A DNA stretch of 64,000 nt from Pontederia crassipes (taxonomy: Eukaryota; Streptophyta; Magnoliopsida; Commelinales; Pontederiaceae): positions 1,674,001 through 1,738,000 of the forward strand of contig JAUKPH010000018.1 in the NCBI GenBank assembly GCA_030549335.1, in the 5' to 3' direction. Position numbers and translations under genes: made by a program. Shown piece after piece: positions 35,201-46,962 of this stretch. Within the stretch, counting starts at the first letter, position 1. Each line of letters begins with the position of its first letter. The notes beneath the pieces are model-generated. The model was given only the letters and a program-made list of their open reading frames with translations, ran no database searches and was not told the DNA's origin.

Positions 35201-35957
35201 GCTTTGGCTACATCACCTTTTTGCTCAAAAAGTTCATCAAGATTCATTCTTGGAACATGAGCACGGACCACTGTTATTTAAAAGCAAGAAGAAGAAAATA
35301 AGCATTCTGAGGGAAACTAAGACAAACAACACCCACAAAGCAGTTTACAAACAACAATACACTACCATCAAAGACATAAGCTTGGATCTGCTCCTGAGGA
35401 TTTTGCAATTCATAAAATGCATCATCTGCATTTTCTTTAACAACGCGGTACTGGATCGAGCAAACCAGCTGCACAAATACGTTGTCCTGATCCGCGTAAT
35501 GAAAGTCATTGATTAGATGATAAAAACCGATCCTAGACACTTTGGTGATGATATTGACATATTCTTAAGGAAAAAAAAAACTAAGGCTTCCAGCATAAAA
35601 GCAAACTGATGTGAAATCTCTGAACATATCTACCGCAGAAAAGTGGAGCCGAAAAGTTTAAAAACGGTGATGGCATCCAGATATAAACAGAAATCTCTGA
35701 CTGAGATTGGAAAAAAAGGGAAGAAGACAGTCAGCCACCTTGGTTTTGGTTTCGACGCGGACATCCAGCGAGGAGATCCGGGTGGAGAGGACGCCGGCAA
35801 GGCATTCGCCAGCGAAAGGGTTGAAGAAGTGGAGACCTGGTGAGGCAAGACGCTGGAACCGTCCCCACTGCTCCACGACGCCAACGCTTGCTTGGTCGAC
35901 GCAGGCGCAGAACAGGAAGAAGGTGCTAACCATCTTCTGCTCGACGTTTTGCCCCAA
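32270..35957 (-). CDS. HIR: Hypersensitive-induced reaction (HIR) protein, SPFH/band 7 family, five exons
   Basis: Plant HIR proteins are SPFH-domain proteins of plasma-membrane microdomains linked to cell-death and defence responses. Coding exons with GT..AG borders are 35739-35957, 35366-35486, 35179-35270, 33913-34009 and 32270-32637. They total 897 bases in one frame, giving 298 residues. Motifs in order are '[12 protein letters not shown]' and '[13 protein letters not shown]' (exon 1), '[12 protein letters not shown]' and 'EQIQAYVFD' (exon 2), '[18 protein letters not shown]' (exon 3), '[20 protein letters not shown]' (exon 4), then a coiled-coil Ala/Glu/Lys stretch, '[12 protein letters not shown]', '[13 protein letters not shown]' and '[12 protein letters not shown]' (exon 5). 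All are intact. Two starts are possible: 35957 (begins MG, so N-myristoylation is conceivable) or 35933 (MVSTFF). The closest group I know is the HIR4-like type. Introns carry a retroposon (34238-34418) and a C-rich run (33637-33668). Confidence 0.93.
34238..34418 (+). mobile_element. 181-bp retroposon (Au-SINE-like or truncated RTE LINE) in a HIR intron
   Basis: Flanked by a perfect 14-bp duplication GAAATGGGAAAGGA (34224-34237 and 34419-34432). The 3' end is ...gggataaggctttgttgttg with further TTG repeats, the tail typical of plant Au SINEs and RTE-type LINEs. Upstream is the 'cggtcccaagcccggataaa' segment. No coding capacity. It lies in the intron between exons 3 and 4, opposite in orientation to the gene. 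Confidence 0.85.
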
Positions 35958-36000
35958 AGACGAATCGCCGATGGATGCAAAGAATTATGATTTGGTCTAA

Positions 36001-36319
36001 CCCGCGCGGAGACTTCTGGGCGTTCGGGAGGAAGAAATGTGGAGACATTGGGGAAACAGCCACGTAAGGGCGGTTTATGTCACACGTAGTAGAGAGCGGT
36101 TTATTGAATGAATTGTTATTCTAAATAAAAGGAGAAAAAAATTTGTAATGCGTGTTTTATAGTTTTTTCAATGGTTTCTAAAAAAAATAGCATGGTAATA
36201 CTTTTCGTGTGTTCAATTTTATACGGATTAAAATACAACATATTATGTGGAGGTAATTATAGGAATTATTTTAGTAGTTTATATTTTTAAAAAAAAAAAA
36301 TAAACATGTTTAAAGAAAA
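36001..36319. other. HIR upstream region
   Basis: About 360 bp separates the HIR start from the Helitron. No clear TATA box was seen; the first 60 bases are moderately GC-rich and likely include the 5' untranslated region. Confidence 0.4.
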
Positions 36320-39300
36320 CTAGCGTAGAGCCCGCACGATGTGCGGATGATGCAAAAAATTTCTCATGTTTAATTATAATTTTATATTTCATTTAAATTA
36401 ATAATAACATTTATAATAATGGAAAGTAATTATTTTTTCGTATTAACTTTAACTTTAGTTATATCATTTGTGAATATTTCGTTAAAAAATAACATATAGA
36501 ATAAAATCTTCAATGTTACAACAAATGTCCAAATACAAAATAAGAAGAAATTACTTCATATCTAAAATAATAAGAAATATATATTTATGAAATAATAATC
36601 TTTATAACTTCAATACCATTTTTTGGTCAAAAACCCCTTTTAGAATACTTATCTTTAACTTTTAGGAGTCCATTATTAAATTTTTAAAAATGTGTTATAG
36701 ATATTAGCAATCAATTTTTAAAATAAAAATGTGTTATATTTTTTTATATAATTAAATTATTAAAAAAATAAAACATGTCGTATGTGCCCACACCTTAAAA
36801 GAACTTGCCACGTAATCATTTCGTAAATGAAATATATTAGAAATATATGCAGTACTCTCATGCTATAAAAGATAGCATGAACACATGCACAAATAGGATT
36901 GATGTCATTTTTTCATTTACAATTATACAATAGTCGAAAGATTTATAAGAAGATGACATAAATTCAACTCCTATATACATAGTGCAATATTTTCATACTT
37001 GTACACTAATAATATTTTAAAACTACAATAAAAGATTAAATATCAAGTTAATGATCCATTATAATGAACACAAATTAAACAATTATAACGACATTTCTCT
37101 CAAATAAACTAAAAGGAAACTAATTTACACATAATTTAAAAAGATTGTTTATGACAAAGAATATTGCGATAAAAAATGTTATTAAAATGTAGTCATAAAA
37201 ATAGTATGGCCAGATTAAATTCTGTCTATTTATTTACTTCATGATACACACACACATATATATAACTATATAGATAGGAAAATAAACTATATAACTAAAA
37301 GAAATAAGGAAATATTTATAAATATATAAATAAGAAAATAAAATAACTATATAATTGAAAGGAATTATTTTATGGAAAATAAAATATGGTCAAGAAGAAA
37401 ATGATGATTTAATATGATCATAAAAAATCTTATTGAACATAAAAAGTAATGAGGATAAAAAATCTCGCGACATTTATTTTATAGAAAATAAAATATTAAC
37501 ATAAAAAATAATTATACCTATATAAATAAGAAAATAAAATAAAATAACTGAAAGTAATTATTTATAGAAAATAAAATATGGTCAGGAAGAGAATGTTGAT
37601 CTAATATGATCATAAAAAGTAATGTGGAAAAAAATCTGGACATTTATTTACGAAATAAATTATTTTTATCTTTTAGTATCTAAGTACATGTGATCATAAC
37701 AAAAATATGGGTAAGAAATCTAATACGGTATAAGAATAATTTGAAAAAAAAATAAAGTAAGTCATCTCGATAAATAAAGCATGCAACGTAGCAAAAATAC
37801 AGTCAGAGCATATTAATTATAAACATAAACAAATGAACAATTAAAATTTACATATTCAAAGAAGACCATTTCACAATGACAATTTGTGTTTCAAATCAGT
37901 CTATACCCATTTTTAGAACCTTCCTATATATAATTGAAATTTAGAACTAAATAATTTAAATTAACAATTATTTTTTTATAAAATAATGGAAATAGAATTC
38001 ATCCAAATAAAAAAAACAAAAGTGTGGCAGGTGCCCGCTCCATGTAAGTTATATTTTTATTTTTATTTTTGTTTAAAGCACATACAGGCAACACTTGAAA
38101 TAGATCTGAAATGCTAGTATGCATGTAAACTTACCACATAACCATCTATGTTAGAATTGCATGCATTCCTCTTGTGCTATATGTGTTTGCCACTTTGCCT
38201 ACAACAAATTTATGCATAAAGAGATCTACATAGATGCATGTAATGTTATATTTAATATTGTATAATATATAATAATAAATTAATGGCACAAATATAGTGG
38301 TAAAGAAACAAATAATATGCTACAGGAACTATTGCACTTATACTGCACTAATGATACTTTAAGAAGAAATACAAATTTATATTAAAATGCATATCAATAT
38401 GCTTAAATAAAAATAAGAAGAATCTCTTATGGGAAATTAATATATAATAATTGGCATATGAGAGATTAATGGCACGAATATAGTAGTGAAAAAAGAATCA
38501 ATATAACAACTATTTTACTTGTAGGCTAATGATACTTTAGAACAAACACACAATTATATTAAAATGCTATAAAGTAAGATAATGCTTAAAGACAAATAAA
38601 AAGATTGTTATAATAAGAAAAACTTGTTATGACAGTGTTCTAAAACATATCATAAGGAGTTATTTCATAAGGAATTAATTCATAAAAAAATCGATAGATA
38701 TGATAGTTGCTGATAGGCAAACTAAAATCTTAAAAAGTAATAAAAAATCTGTCAATACGCGTCTGCTTGCCGGGTTGATGGGCAAAAGCAGAGAAAGCAC
38801 TTAAATGAATCAACCATCACTTGACGTTTAATACGATAGAGTCATGTGTTTGAGAGTATTTGTATGTTGTAGGTTGTAACCATTAAGTTTAGTTGCCACT
38901 ATTAGCGGGCAGTTATGAATTATTAGTATCCACCACTCCAATAACTTATTATGTCCACTACAATGATTATATCCATTAGCTCGTTGTGTGAAAATTTTCC
39001 AAGAAAAATACTATGATTATATCCATCATGATGAACATGTGGCATAATATATTATTGTCAAATGTATTAATCTCCTTACTTATTACTACTTCTTTAAGCA
39101 TAGTAAGAATATATAATAGATAAATATATCTTTTGCTTTTGAAGAAATAAAAAATAGTTAGAAAATTGCGAGAAAAAGAAGATATGGAACTAATATTTTT
39201 TTGTTTTAGTTATTTTAATCAGTATATAATTTCGATCGATCACCTATTGAGCATATATTTTTATTTTGATTCAGTTATTATAATTATTTTGTTAGTTAAA

Positions 39301-40000
39301 CATTTAAATCCTTTAAAAGCTACTATTCCATAGTGACCCTGTTAACAAAAAATATTGGTTAGTAATTTTTTTAACGATTAAATTTTTTCTTTCACTTATC
39401 TAATGTGTATAGTTACTTATAATAATTACTTATCAAATAACTACACATTATTTAAATGTTTAAATGATTAGTTATGAGGATATGGACATGTGGCATTCTA
39501 TTCACATGCCTTGCCAAGCAGTGTCACTCTTTTCTTCAACATTATCCATATATAGTTAAATCATGGAAAAGAGGGTGGGTGATAAGGAAAAAATTTGATG
39601 TAGAGAAAATTGTGGAGCCAAGTTAGTTATGGATAATTATTATCCATTACACTATTATAATATATATATATATATTATAATTATTGTTTTTAGATGTTGA
39701 CTATTTCAATGATAATTAGTTACTTGTACGGTTATCACATTTATTTAATTATTATACATATATGCTTTGAAAATTTATTTATAAAAAATATACAGATTAA
39801 TAATTAAAGATCATATAGATTAATTCTGCTATGAAATACTAACATAACTGATGTTATATAATAGTTATCATATTTTTATTAGCATAACTAATCAATTATT
39901 TTTTATTTATAATTAGATATTCTAAGGACACTTGTCAATATATGGTTATGCCAAATGTCAAGTTCTCATGCAAAGTACTCTCTCTTTAATATAATATAGA
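36320..40000 (-). mobile_element. Non-autonomous Helitron, 3.68 kb
   Basis: On the minus strand the element starts TCTATATTATATTAAAGAG (complement of the sequence ending at 40000). It ends with a hairpin ccgcacatcgtgcgg followed by a 7-8-base spacer and CTAG (36320-36323). The bases outside are A (36319) and T (40001), so it sits precisely in an AT dinucleotide with no target duplication, as Helitrons do. The interior is AT-rich and holds no Rep/helicase and no recognisable captured gene. Some internal segments are repeated (38270-38360 with 38440-38540). Confidence 0.85.
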
Positions 40001-41370
40001 TGCGATAACAAATTTAAATAATATAAGATTTTACAAATTAGCTGTCACTATGATATTTAATGTAGTCAATTCAAAAACTTTGTATGTAGAACAAAAAAAG
40101 AAGAAAAAGTATACGAAAAATGAAGACCGGCCAATCAGTGACATTTGCTGTAGTTAGAAATACATATTTGTCTGATTCTATGGTGAATCAAGATTTCAAA
40201 TGTGATCAATGCTAATTCTTAGCGTTTTGAATCGACGTCGGCTTCTCGGACATTGAGTGGCAATAAAAAAGTACATATTTGAAATTTTTTTTTGACAAAT
40301 TGAATTAGCTGGTCAACATAGAGGCTCGATTAAATTATTCGATAATTTTAATGATTAAATTAATTTTATTTATATGAAAAACTATAAATAGACATTTTTA
40401 TAATAAATTATTTAATTTTGGATATCATGTGTAAAATAAATATTTTTTGTCTTTTGCGAACCTAAACATTAGATATTCTTTACAGAAATAAAATTTTAAC
40501 ATAAAATCGTACAAATACATTTTATATCTATTTAATAATTATTCCAATAGCGTATAAAATAAATAAAATATTACATCAGATAATTGAAATATTAAAGTAA
40601 ATCAAGTAATTATTATCAGATCTTTAAAATTATTTGTAACAAAATATATATCATGCATGCAATCTAATAACACAAGGACAACTTAGAATACAAATTGGAT
40701 CTATCATCTAAACGTTAAACAAATTAGTTTATTCAGAACTTCTAATAAATCCTCAAAAGCTGTCATCCAATTTGAATTACCGAATGTTTTATTTAGCGAT
40801 TTGAGTTGGTTAAACTGGTAAACGTTATTTTGATCTGCCAAATATGGCCAAAGTAATAAATAAACATACTATGACGATAAAAAAATCCAAAACTAAATAA
40901 GTAAAAAAGTGGTTTTCATTGATAAAAGTTCAAAGTATAGACACAAAGGAAAATAAAATAGAAAATAAAATTTTTACAAATTTCTACAAATTTTTTAAAC
41001 TTCAATGTATTTGGATGAGAATTTTTCATGAGAACAAAACGAAGTTCAATCAAATAGAAAATAAAATTTTCGTTGGGCCTACTGAAATTTAAATTCCGAT
41101 CAATGCAATAGTTCTCGATCCAAAGTTCTCATCCTTAAAGTTCTGATGGTCACACACGTTATGAAGTTTACTCACTGTCTAATCAACTTTCAAAATTCAT
41201 CTTCATAACTTTCGTTCAAACATATGGATAAAAATATCAATTCCAAAAGTTACTGAGAACTCATTTGAACTTTATAATGCCCAAATAGGGCCCAATAATT
41301 TGTTGATTTTTTTTCCTTAGACCCCTCCAATTGCCTACACAACCTTTTGCTCGATCAGTTGCACTGTGCA
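40001..41370. other. AT-rich intergenic DNA
   Basis: No gene recognised. The 68-codon minus-strand frame ending near 41261 overlaps the LTR of the old Copia element and is not credible. Confidence 0.45.
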
Positions 41371-41570
41371 TGCTATCAAGAACGCGAGCTAATGGAAGAA
41401 CCCACAACTGTAGGAACCGCCAGATTTGGAATTTGATAAAAGGTTCTTCTAATTCTAAAAACATCAAAGCTCGAGTTTACTCAACGTAGCATGCTACTCG
41501 ACAGTTAAGATGTTAAGGAATATGAAACTTCGTCTTCAACCTCAGTTGCCGATATATGCTTCCACACAGC
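41371..41570 (-). repeat. 3' LTR of the old Copia element
   Basis: Shares 'tcaagaacgcgagct', 'tttggaatttgataaa', 'ggttcttctaattct' and 'atatatgcttccaca' in order with 55788-56047. It lacks a roughly 60-base segment present in the right copy around 55900-55960. Confidence 0.75.
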
Positions 41571-41599
41571 AAGTTGGCGGCTGAAATATATCAACCAGA

Positions 41600-43120
41600 C
41601 CCAACTCGGAAATCAAATACTCATGTTGACGTGAGCTTTAGTTAAAACATCTGCTGGCTGATCAGAAGTACTAATATAATTGAGCTTGATGAGCTTCTGA
41701 CGAACTCATTCTCAAACAAAAAAAAAACAGTCGACATCTATATGTTTAGTTCGCCGACTGACTGTCAGTAAAAATGGAAACAGGAAGTGAGACGGGAAGA
41801 TGAATTTCAAGAAATAAATGCTGCAACCAAATTACTTTTGCAACATCAAGAGCAATACTCCGATGTTATGCTTCTGCTGAAGAACGAGCAACCACTACCT
41901 GTTTCTTTGATTTCCAGGAAATAGAGTTGATCCTAATTTTATGCAAAATGCAGAAACCGATCGCCGAGTCAATAAGCAAGATGCCCAATCCGCATCATTG
42001 AACACTGTAAGGATATTATTCTGTTCAGCTGGAAAATAAAGTCCCATCCCTGGCGAACACTCGAGGTAATGAACAATTCGTAAGGATGCATCCATGTGAG
42101 AATTTTTAGGAGAGTGCATGGGCTTAGCTGTCGAACATGAAAAGTAATATCAGGACGTGTTTGAGTGACATATATGAGATGTCCCACTAATCTCTGAAAA
42201 TGATTTGGATCCTGAAGTAAATGATCTGTGCATAAATCCAAATTAGCCTTGTTGATGAACTGATCATATTCATAGGATGTGAATTTAGTATTCTCCTCGA
42301 GAAGAGTGAAAATAGGCTTTGAACCACTTAATCCACAGTCATTTATTAAGGTCATGATGTATTTTCTATGTGACAAAATGATACCTTTGTCAGATCTCAA
42401 TACTTCCATGCCAAGAAAGTATCTTAAAGACCAAGATCATCTTTCAACTTCAAATTCTGATGAAGATAATCTTTCACTTCTTCTGACAATGTTGGTGAAT
42501 TTCCTGTAAGGAGTATATCATCCACATGTACTAAAATGGCAACTAATCTGTCCATCAGCTCTCAATCTAACTTTGTATACCAATTTACAGCCAAATTGCC
42601 TTCTTTTCAATAGGTAGATCAACTAATTCCCATGTGCCATTATCAGCTAAAGCTTCTAATTCTTTATTCATACCTTCTAAAATGAGGGTACTGAATTGCT
42701 TGCGAGTAACTTGATGACTCACATAAGGAATATGTGACTGAAAGAAATGAAGCACAATTCGGAGAAAGTGATCAAAAGAAACATACATGTTCATAGAATA
42801 TGGAATTCTGGAACTCATGACATAATCCTTCATCCATTTTGGTTGCCTAATAGTTCTTCTTGGTCTTGGATCAGGTTGTTTTGAAATAATTTGATTAATT
42901 TGAGGAGAGCTTGATGAAGTATTATTACTGTTAGACAACTCTGGAAGTGAAACATGTACATCAATTGAAGACAAAACATCATCTGGAAATGGATTATCTA
43001 TGAATATTGGATTGTCTTGTTGAACTATGGAGTCAACTGCATCAGCTTCTAAATTATCATTTGAATCCCTTCAAATGATTATAAGCTCAGGTAAAAACAT
43101 CATCCTGAATTGGACAGTTA
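41600..43120 (-). pseudogene. Old Copia pol, left copy (reverse transcriptase to RNase H)
   Basis: On the minus strand 42585-42974 carries 'GMNKELEALADNGTWELVDLP', the usual start of the Copia reverse transcriptase. It is followed almost at once by the 'VDDI'-region remnant and 'KLKDDLGLRYFLGMEVLRS' near 42400-42480, so the central palm is missing. RNase H parts follow ('SPKNSHMDASLRIVHYLE' and 'FNDADWASC' at 41900-42120, 'STSDQPADVLTKAH' near 41630-41690). Multiple stops and frame changes. Confidence 0.8.
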
Positions 43121-43238
43121 TTAGTGAGAATTCCAGAACCGATATGAGGGGTTTTGAATGAGAAAGAAATATCTATTCGTGAAAAATTATGTTCCTATTT
43201 ATAGAAATTTGATTAGAATTCATCTCTAGATATCTATA
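41738..43238. repeat. 1.5-kb direct duplication flanking the nested element, left copy
   Basis: Matches 52773-54286 along its full length with only a few percent difference in the parts compared. It begins and ends with CTATA (41738-41742 and 43234-43238) and ends exactly where the nested LTR begins. Confidence 0.9.
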
Positions 43239-44235
43239 TTGAAAGCACCAAGAAGGGGGTGAATTGGTGAAATTAAATTTTCCAAAAATTCATCTTCGGA
43301 GAAAAATGATAAAATCGATCACAAGCAAATAAAGATAATGCGTAGATGAAGAATAAAGAACAAACACAAGAAGACACGATATGTTGACGAGGTTCGGCCC
43401 CAACACTTTGGCCTACGTCCCCGCTTCGACTTCTCGACCTCGAGACCGCCGAAGATTCACTATCTTTCTCTTTTCTTGTAGGGAGAGAACAACCCTCTTT
43501 ATACAATCATGCCTTCTTCTACGCTCAAGAGACAAGGCACACCTCTTTTACAAGGAGCTCTCAATCTCACTATATTTCAGAAAGTGAATGTTCCCTCTAA
43601 CTCTTTTCTTTTACAAAATTTTTCCACACTCAAGGCTAAGAAAAGAAAAGGGAAGAAATATGCAATTCTATGCACAAAAACTTGAGAGGAGCTCTAGGAT
43701 GTTCTTTTTTGCTTGAACGAATTTTTTTCAGGCTTTGGCGTCCTTTTATAGGCTCTAGGGGTGAGAATTTATTCAAAAAGTCTCCCCCAATTTTTTCCTC
43801 AAAATTCTAGCCGTTACTATTCATTTGACTGAAGGGTCGGTCGACCGCTGGGATGGGCCGATCGACCGGTCTATGTGACCGTTGTCTCATTTCTGTGTTT
43901 TGACGCTGTCCGGTCGACCGATCTTTCGACCGATACAACGACCGGTAATGTCTCGGCGTCGACCGATCTTTTTTGCTGTCGACCGGTCTATCGATCGGTA
44001 TAGTCTCGACGTCGACCGGTATCTTGTCATCTTTCCTTCCACCGAATATCAGTCGACCGATGCTTCTGGTAGATCGACCGGTCGTGCTGAAAACTTTTTT
44101 CCAACTTTAAATTTGGTGATTTCTTCATCGAATTTGTTCATATCAATTCTACATCTGCATTATCACTACTTGAGCATAGATTAGTAACTTTTATGTCCAT
44201 TTTAATTTGTTATCATCAAAACATAGGATTCAACA
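43239..44235 (-). repeat. 3' LTR of the Sirevirus-like element
   Basis: Copy of 51756-52772. The extreme left end (ttgaaagcacc) has lost a few bases relative to the right LTR (tgtaagatcgaaaacacc). It contains a cluster of GGTCGACC-type palindromes at 43835-44090. Confidence 0.9.
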
Positions 44236-44236
44236 A

Positions 44237-44250
44237 TCTCCCCCTTTTTA
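44237..44250 (-). other. Polypurine tract of the Sirevirus-like element
   Basis: On the minus strand AAAAAGGGGGAGAT directly precedes the 3' LTR start TGTTGAATC. Confidence 0.85.
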
Positions 44251-44652
44251 TGATGGCAAATTAATTAGACGATAAGGAGAAGAAAGAAATAAAATGAAAT
44301 GTAAGTTTTACATAGAAAGTAATAAACAAGCTCCCCCTACATTTATACGTATTTAATTTTTTTCTCCCCCTAAATCGATGGCATTTATAATTCCATAATT
44401 GATATGAGCATATGACGAGAAATAAATATAAAATCAAAGGTGAAATAAAAAAAACCATCACATAAGAAAAGTCATTACATTACATAGTTAATAAGACATC
44501 ATGCACTAACAAATATGACTAAAGTTACTACAAAATTGTGCACGATATGCACGATACAAATGTAAGCACTAAGACACATAACATACTAAGACACATACTA
44601 TCGTCCTAGACTTCTTCCCCTTTTGACATCATCAAAGAGGGAGACAACCCAA

Positions 44653-45995
44653 CTACTCCTCATTGGGACTATCATCCTCACGAGCTACAGGCGGAATAAA
44701 ACCCTGTGATGCGTAGTATGCCTGTAGTGAACCGACAAGGTAACGAGAATCACGCTCCATCCGTCGAACACGTCGATCCATCTGAGTTACACGCTGATCT
44801 ATGATAGCCACCTGTTGTGAAAGAGCTGTGAAGTCATAGGTGCCATGAAAGTCTGAAGTACTGTGCTGAGAAGGTCCAAACTGCTCAGTGGGTGCCGATG
44901 GTGGCGGGAAGCTGGGGCCAGCCTCCGGTACATCCTGAGTGTCCATCGATGCTGGCTCGCCATCTGTGGCATCATCTCTATCGTCAGAATCTAGCGCTGT
45001 CTGCTCACTAAACCTAAGACCCTTCCGATGTAAAATCCCGGAACCAATGACGTTAGTGGGACGAGGTCGAATGTACTCCTCGTCAGCAGGGATGTCAACA
45101 CAAAGTGGAGTAAAATCTTCGTGATCCAAGCACCAAAATATAAGTGGTGCCTTCCACGAGCAGCAGTAGAGATATTCTGAAAGGTGTAGTCCATGTGATA
45201 GAACACATAATGACCGAAATGTAGAAAGGAGGCATCACGTATACAGAGACAGTGAAGAAAGAAGAGATCAAAGTGAGTGACCTCTGTATAGTGCCCGGCT
45301 CGAGGAGTGATCATGCGGCTGACGAGGTGATGTGCCATTTTCATCAATGGATGAAGATGGCGATAGGCTGTTTCTACAGTATATTGGACGTCTTGTCCAG
45401 CAAAAATGGTATGAATGCCATCTGAGATGGGAAGATAGTCGGAAGGCCAACCATGAGTGACAAATGAATAAAGGTCAGGTAATGGGCATGCAACCCCAAA
45501 GATGCGACAAAGATGGTCTGGATCAAATCGAATGGGCATGCGAAGGACATAGGTAATAATGGCCTCTCGAGTGATTGTCATGTTCGCTTAAAAATGACGA
45601 ACAAGACGAGGGTACACACGCTCGGTGAGGGAGAGAAGTGACAGTCAACCGATGGTTGCGAACATCTCTTGAACATCTGGAATGTTCAGAGCGTCACAAT
45701 CAATAGTATAAGCACGCCGGACCTCGCGAGAGGCGTACAAGCCTTCAAAGCTGACAGAGATTTCCTTAGAGACAAAAAGATGGCTATCAAACTCAGTGAG
45801 TTCGGTGGAAGATGACTGATGAGTACATCCACGGGATTGTCCTCGTCCACGGCTACGTCGAAGGGGCTCGGGTTCGGGTTCGGGTTCAGGTTCAGGTTCA
45901 CGCCGGAGGACATGAATGGTGCCACCGGAGCCGGAAAGGTGACGACGATGATTAAAGACCAACTTAGTATGCAAATATCCATCATCGTCGGCCAT
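44653..45995 (-). pseudogene. Extra ORF downstream of pol (plant-transposon-domain / env-like position)
   Basis: One broken frame of about 447 codons in the same orientation as pol. It runs from a start at 45995 (MADDDGYL) through an Arg/Pro/Glu-repeat segment and 'SFEGLYASREVRRAY', a TGA at 45645 and a TAA near 45590, then 'ITREAIITYVLRMPIRFDPD'. The frame ending 44991 continues in another frame from about 45115 as 'CVDIPADEEYIRPRPTNVIG', indicating a single-base loss. It ends with a possible coiled coil ('ALSQQVAIIDQRVTQMDRRV') at 44653. The middle resembles the uncharacterised 'putative plant transposon protein' domain of plant retroelements (recalled, not searched). Its position is that of the env-like gene of Sireviruses, but I see no signal peptide or clear transmembrane segment. 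Confidence 0.6.
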
Positions 45996-46023
45996 GGATT
46001 CAACAATGGAAGTCGAAAATGAG

Positions 46024-46420
46024 GCTGAGCGCTTATCAAGGTTTGGATGGAATTTTGGCTGGCCGAAGAGCGAAGGGAAGGACAGAGAGAGATACTGCCG
46101 AGAGAGAGAGAGAGACTGGCCGAGAGATAAAGAGAGGGACTAGCAGAGAGATGTGGCCGGAGGTGGTAGAGAGAGAGGGGAGATGGTCGGCCGGAGAGAG
46201 AGATCGGCCGGAGAGTGAGAGAGAGAGAGACGACGGTCGGAGATAGAAAGAGAAGGAGAGATAGGTTGGCTGGAGAGTCGGCCGGAAACAGAGAAAGAGA
46301 GAGAGGTCGGCTGGAGAGTTGGCCGGAGAGAGAGAGAGGAAGAGATCGGCCAAAGAGAGAGAGAGGGAGAGAATAGTCGATCGAGGAGGCGTTGGCCAGT
46401 GGAGGCGTCGGCCGGCGAAG
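46024..46420. repeat. (GA/CT)-rich tract in the Sirevirus-like element
   Basis: Repeated agagagag runs alternate with ggccgg-containing 20-40-base units on the plus strand. The minus-strand open frame through it (45686-46576) is a Ser/Leu-rich translation of CT repeats, not a gene. Confidence 0.85.
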
Positions 46421-46962
46421 GCGGCCGGTCGCTGGAGTGGCCGACGGTCGTAGGGTTTGCCGGAGGGGGAAAGTTGTCGGCGGGCCGGAGGTTGGGCAGG
46501 AGCAGCGGTCGCTTGAAATAGGGATTAGGTCGATCGAGTCGAGCGGTCGACTTCTTATAGCTCGCGATTTTGGCATATACCGGTCAACCGGTCATGCCCC
46601 ATGGTCGATCGGACACTTCTTTTCCAAACATATCATATAGCGGTCGATTTGATGTCAGCCGGTCGCAGTATATACCGATCGACCGGTTGTATCATATCGG
46701 TCGACCGATCGTTTGTCTGCGTATTGGAACTTCTATAGCATTCGACCGGTCCTTTCAGTCGGTCGATCGGTCCTTCAAATAGATCGATCGATCCCTGTAT
46801 TTTTCAGACTTTGAACCATTTAAAATTATTAAAAATCATAAAAATCATATTCCAAAAAAAAAATCATACAAATGTAAGTGTTGTGCAACACTTTTAATGT
46901 TCAATTCATGTCAGAAGTGATATTGTATAACCAAGTCACTTTTACTTTGAATTGATATGCAA

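Noticed and set aside
41261-41467. 68-codon minus-strand frame
   Set aside because: It spans the end of the old Copia LTR and flanking DNA.
45686-46576. 296-codon Ser/Leu/Pro-rich frame
   Set aside because: It reads through CT-rich microsatellite sequence; the credible protein in this stretch is in another frame.
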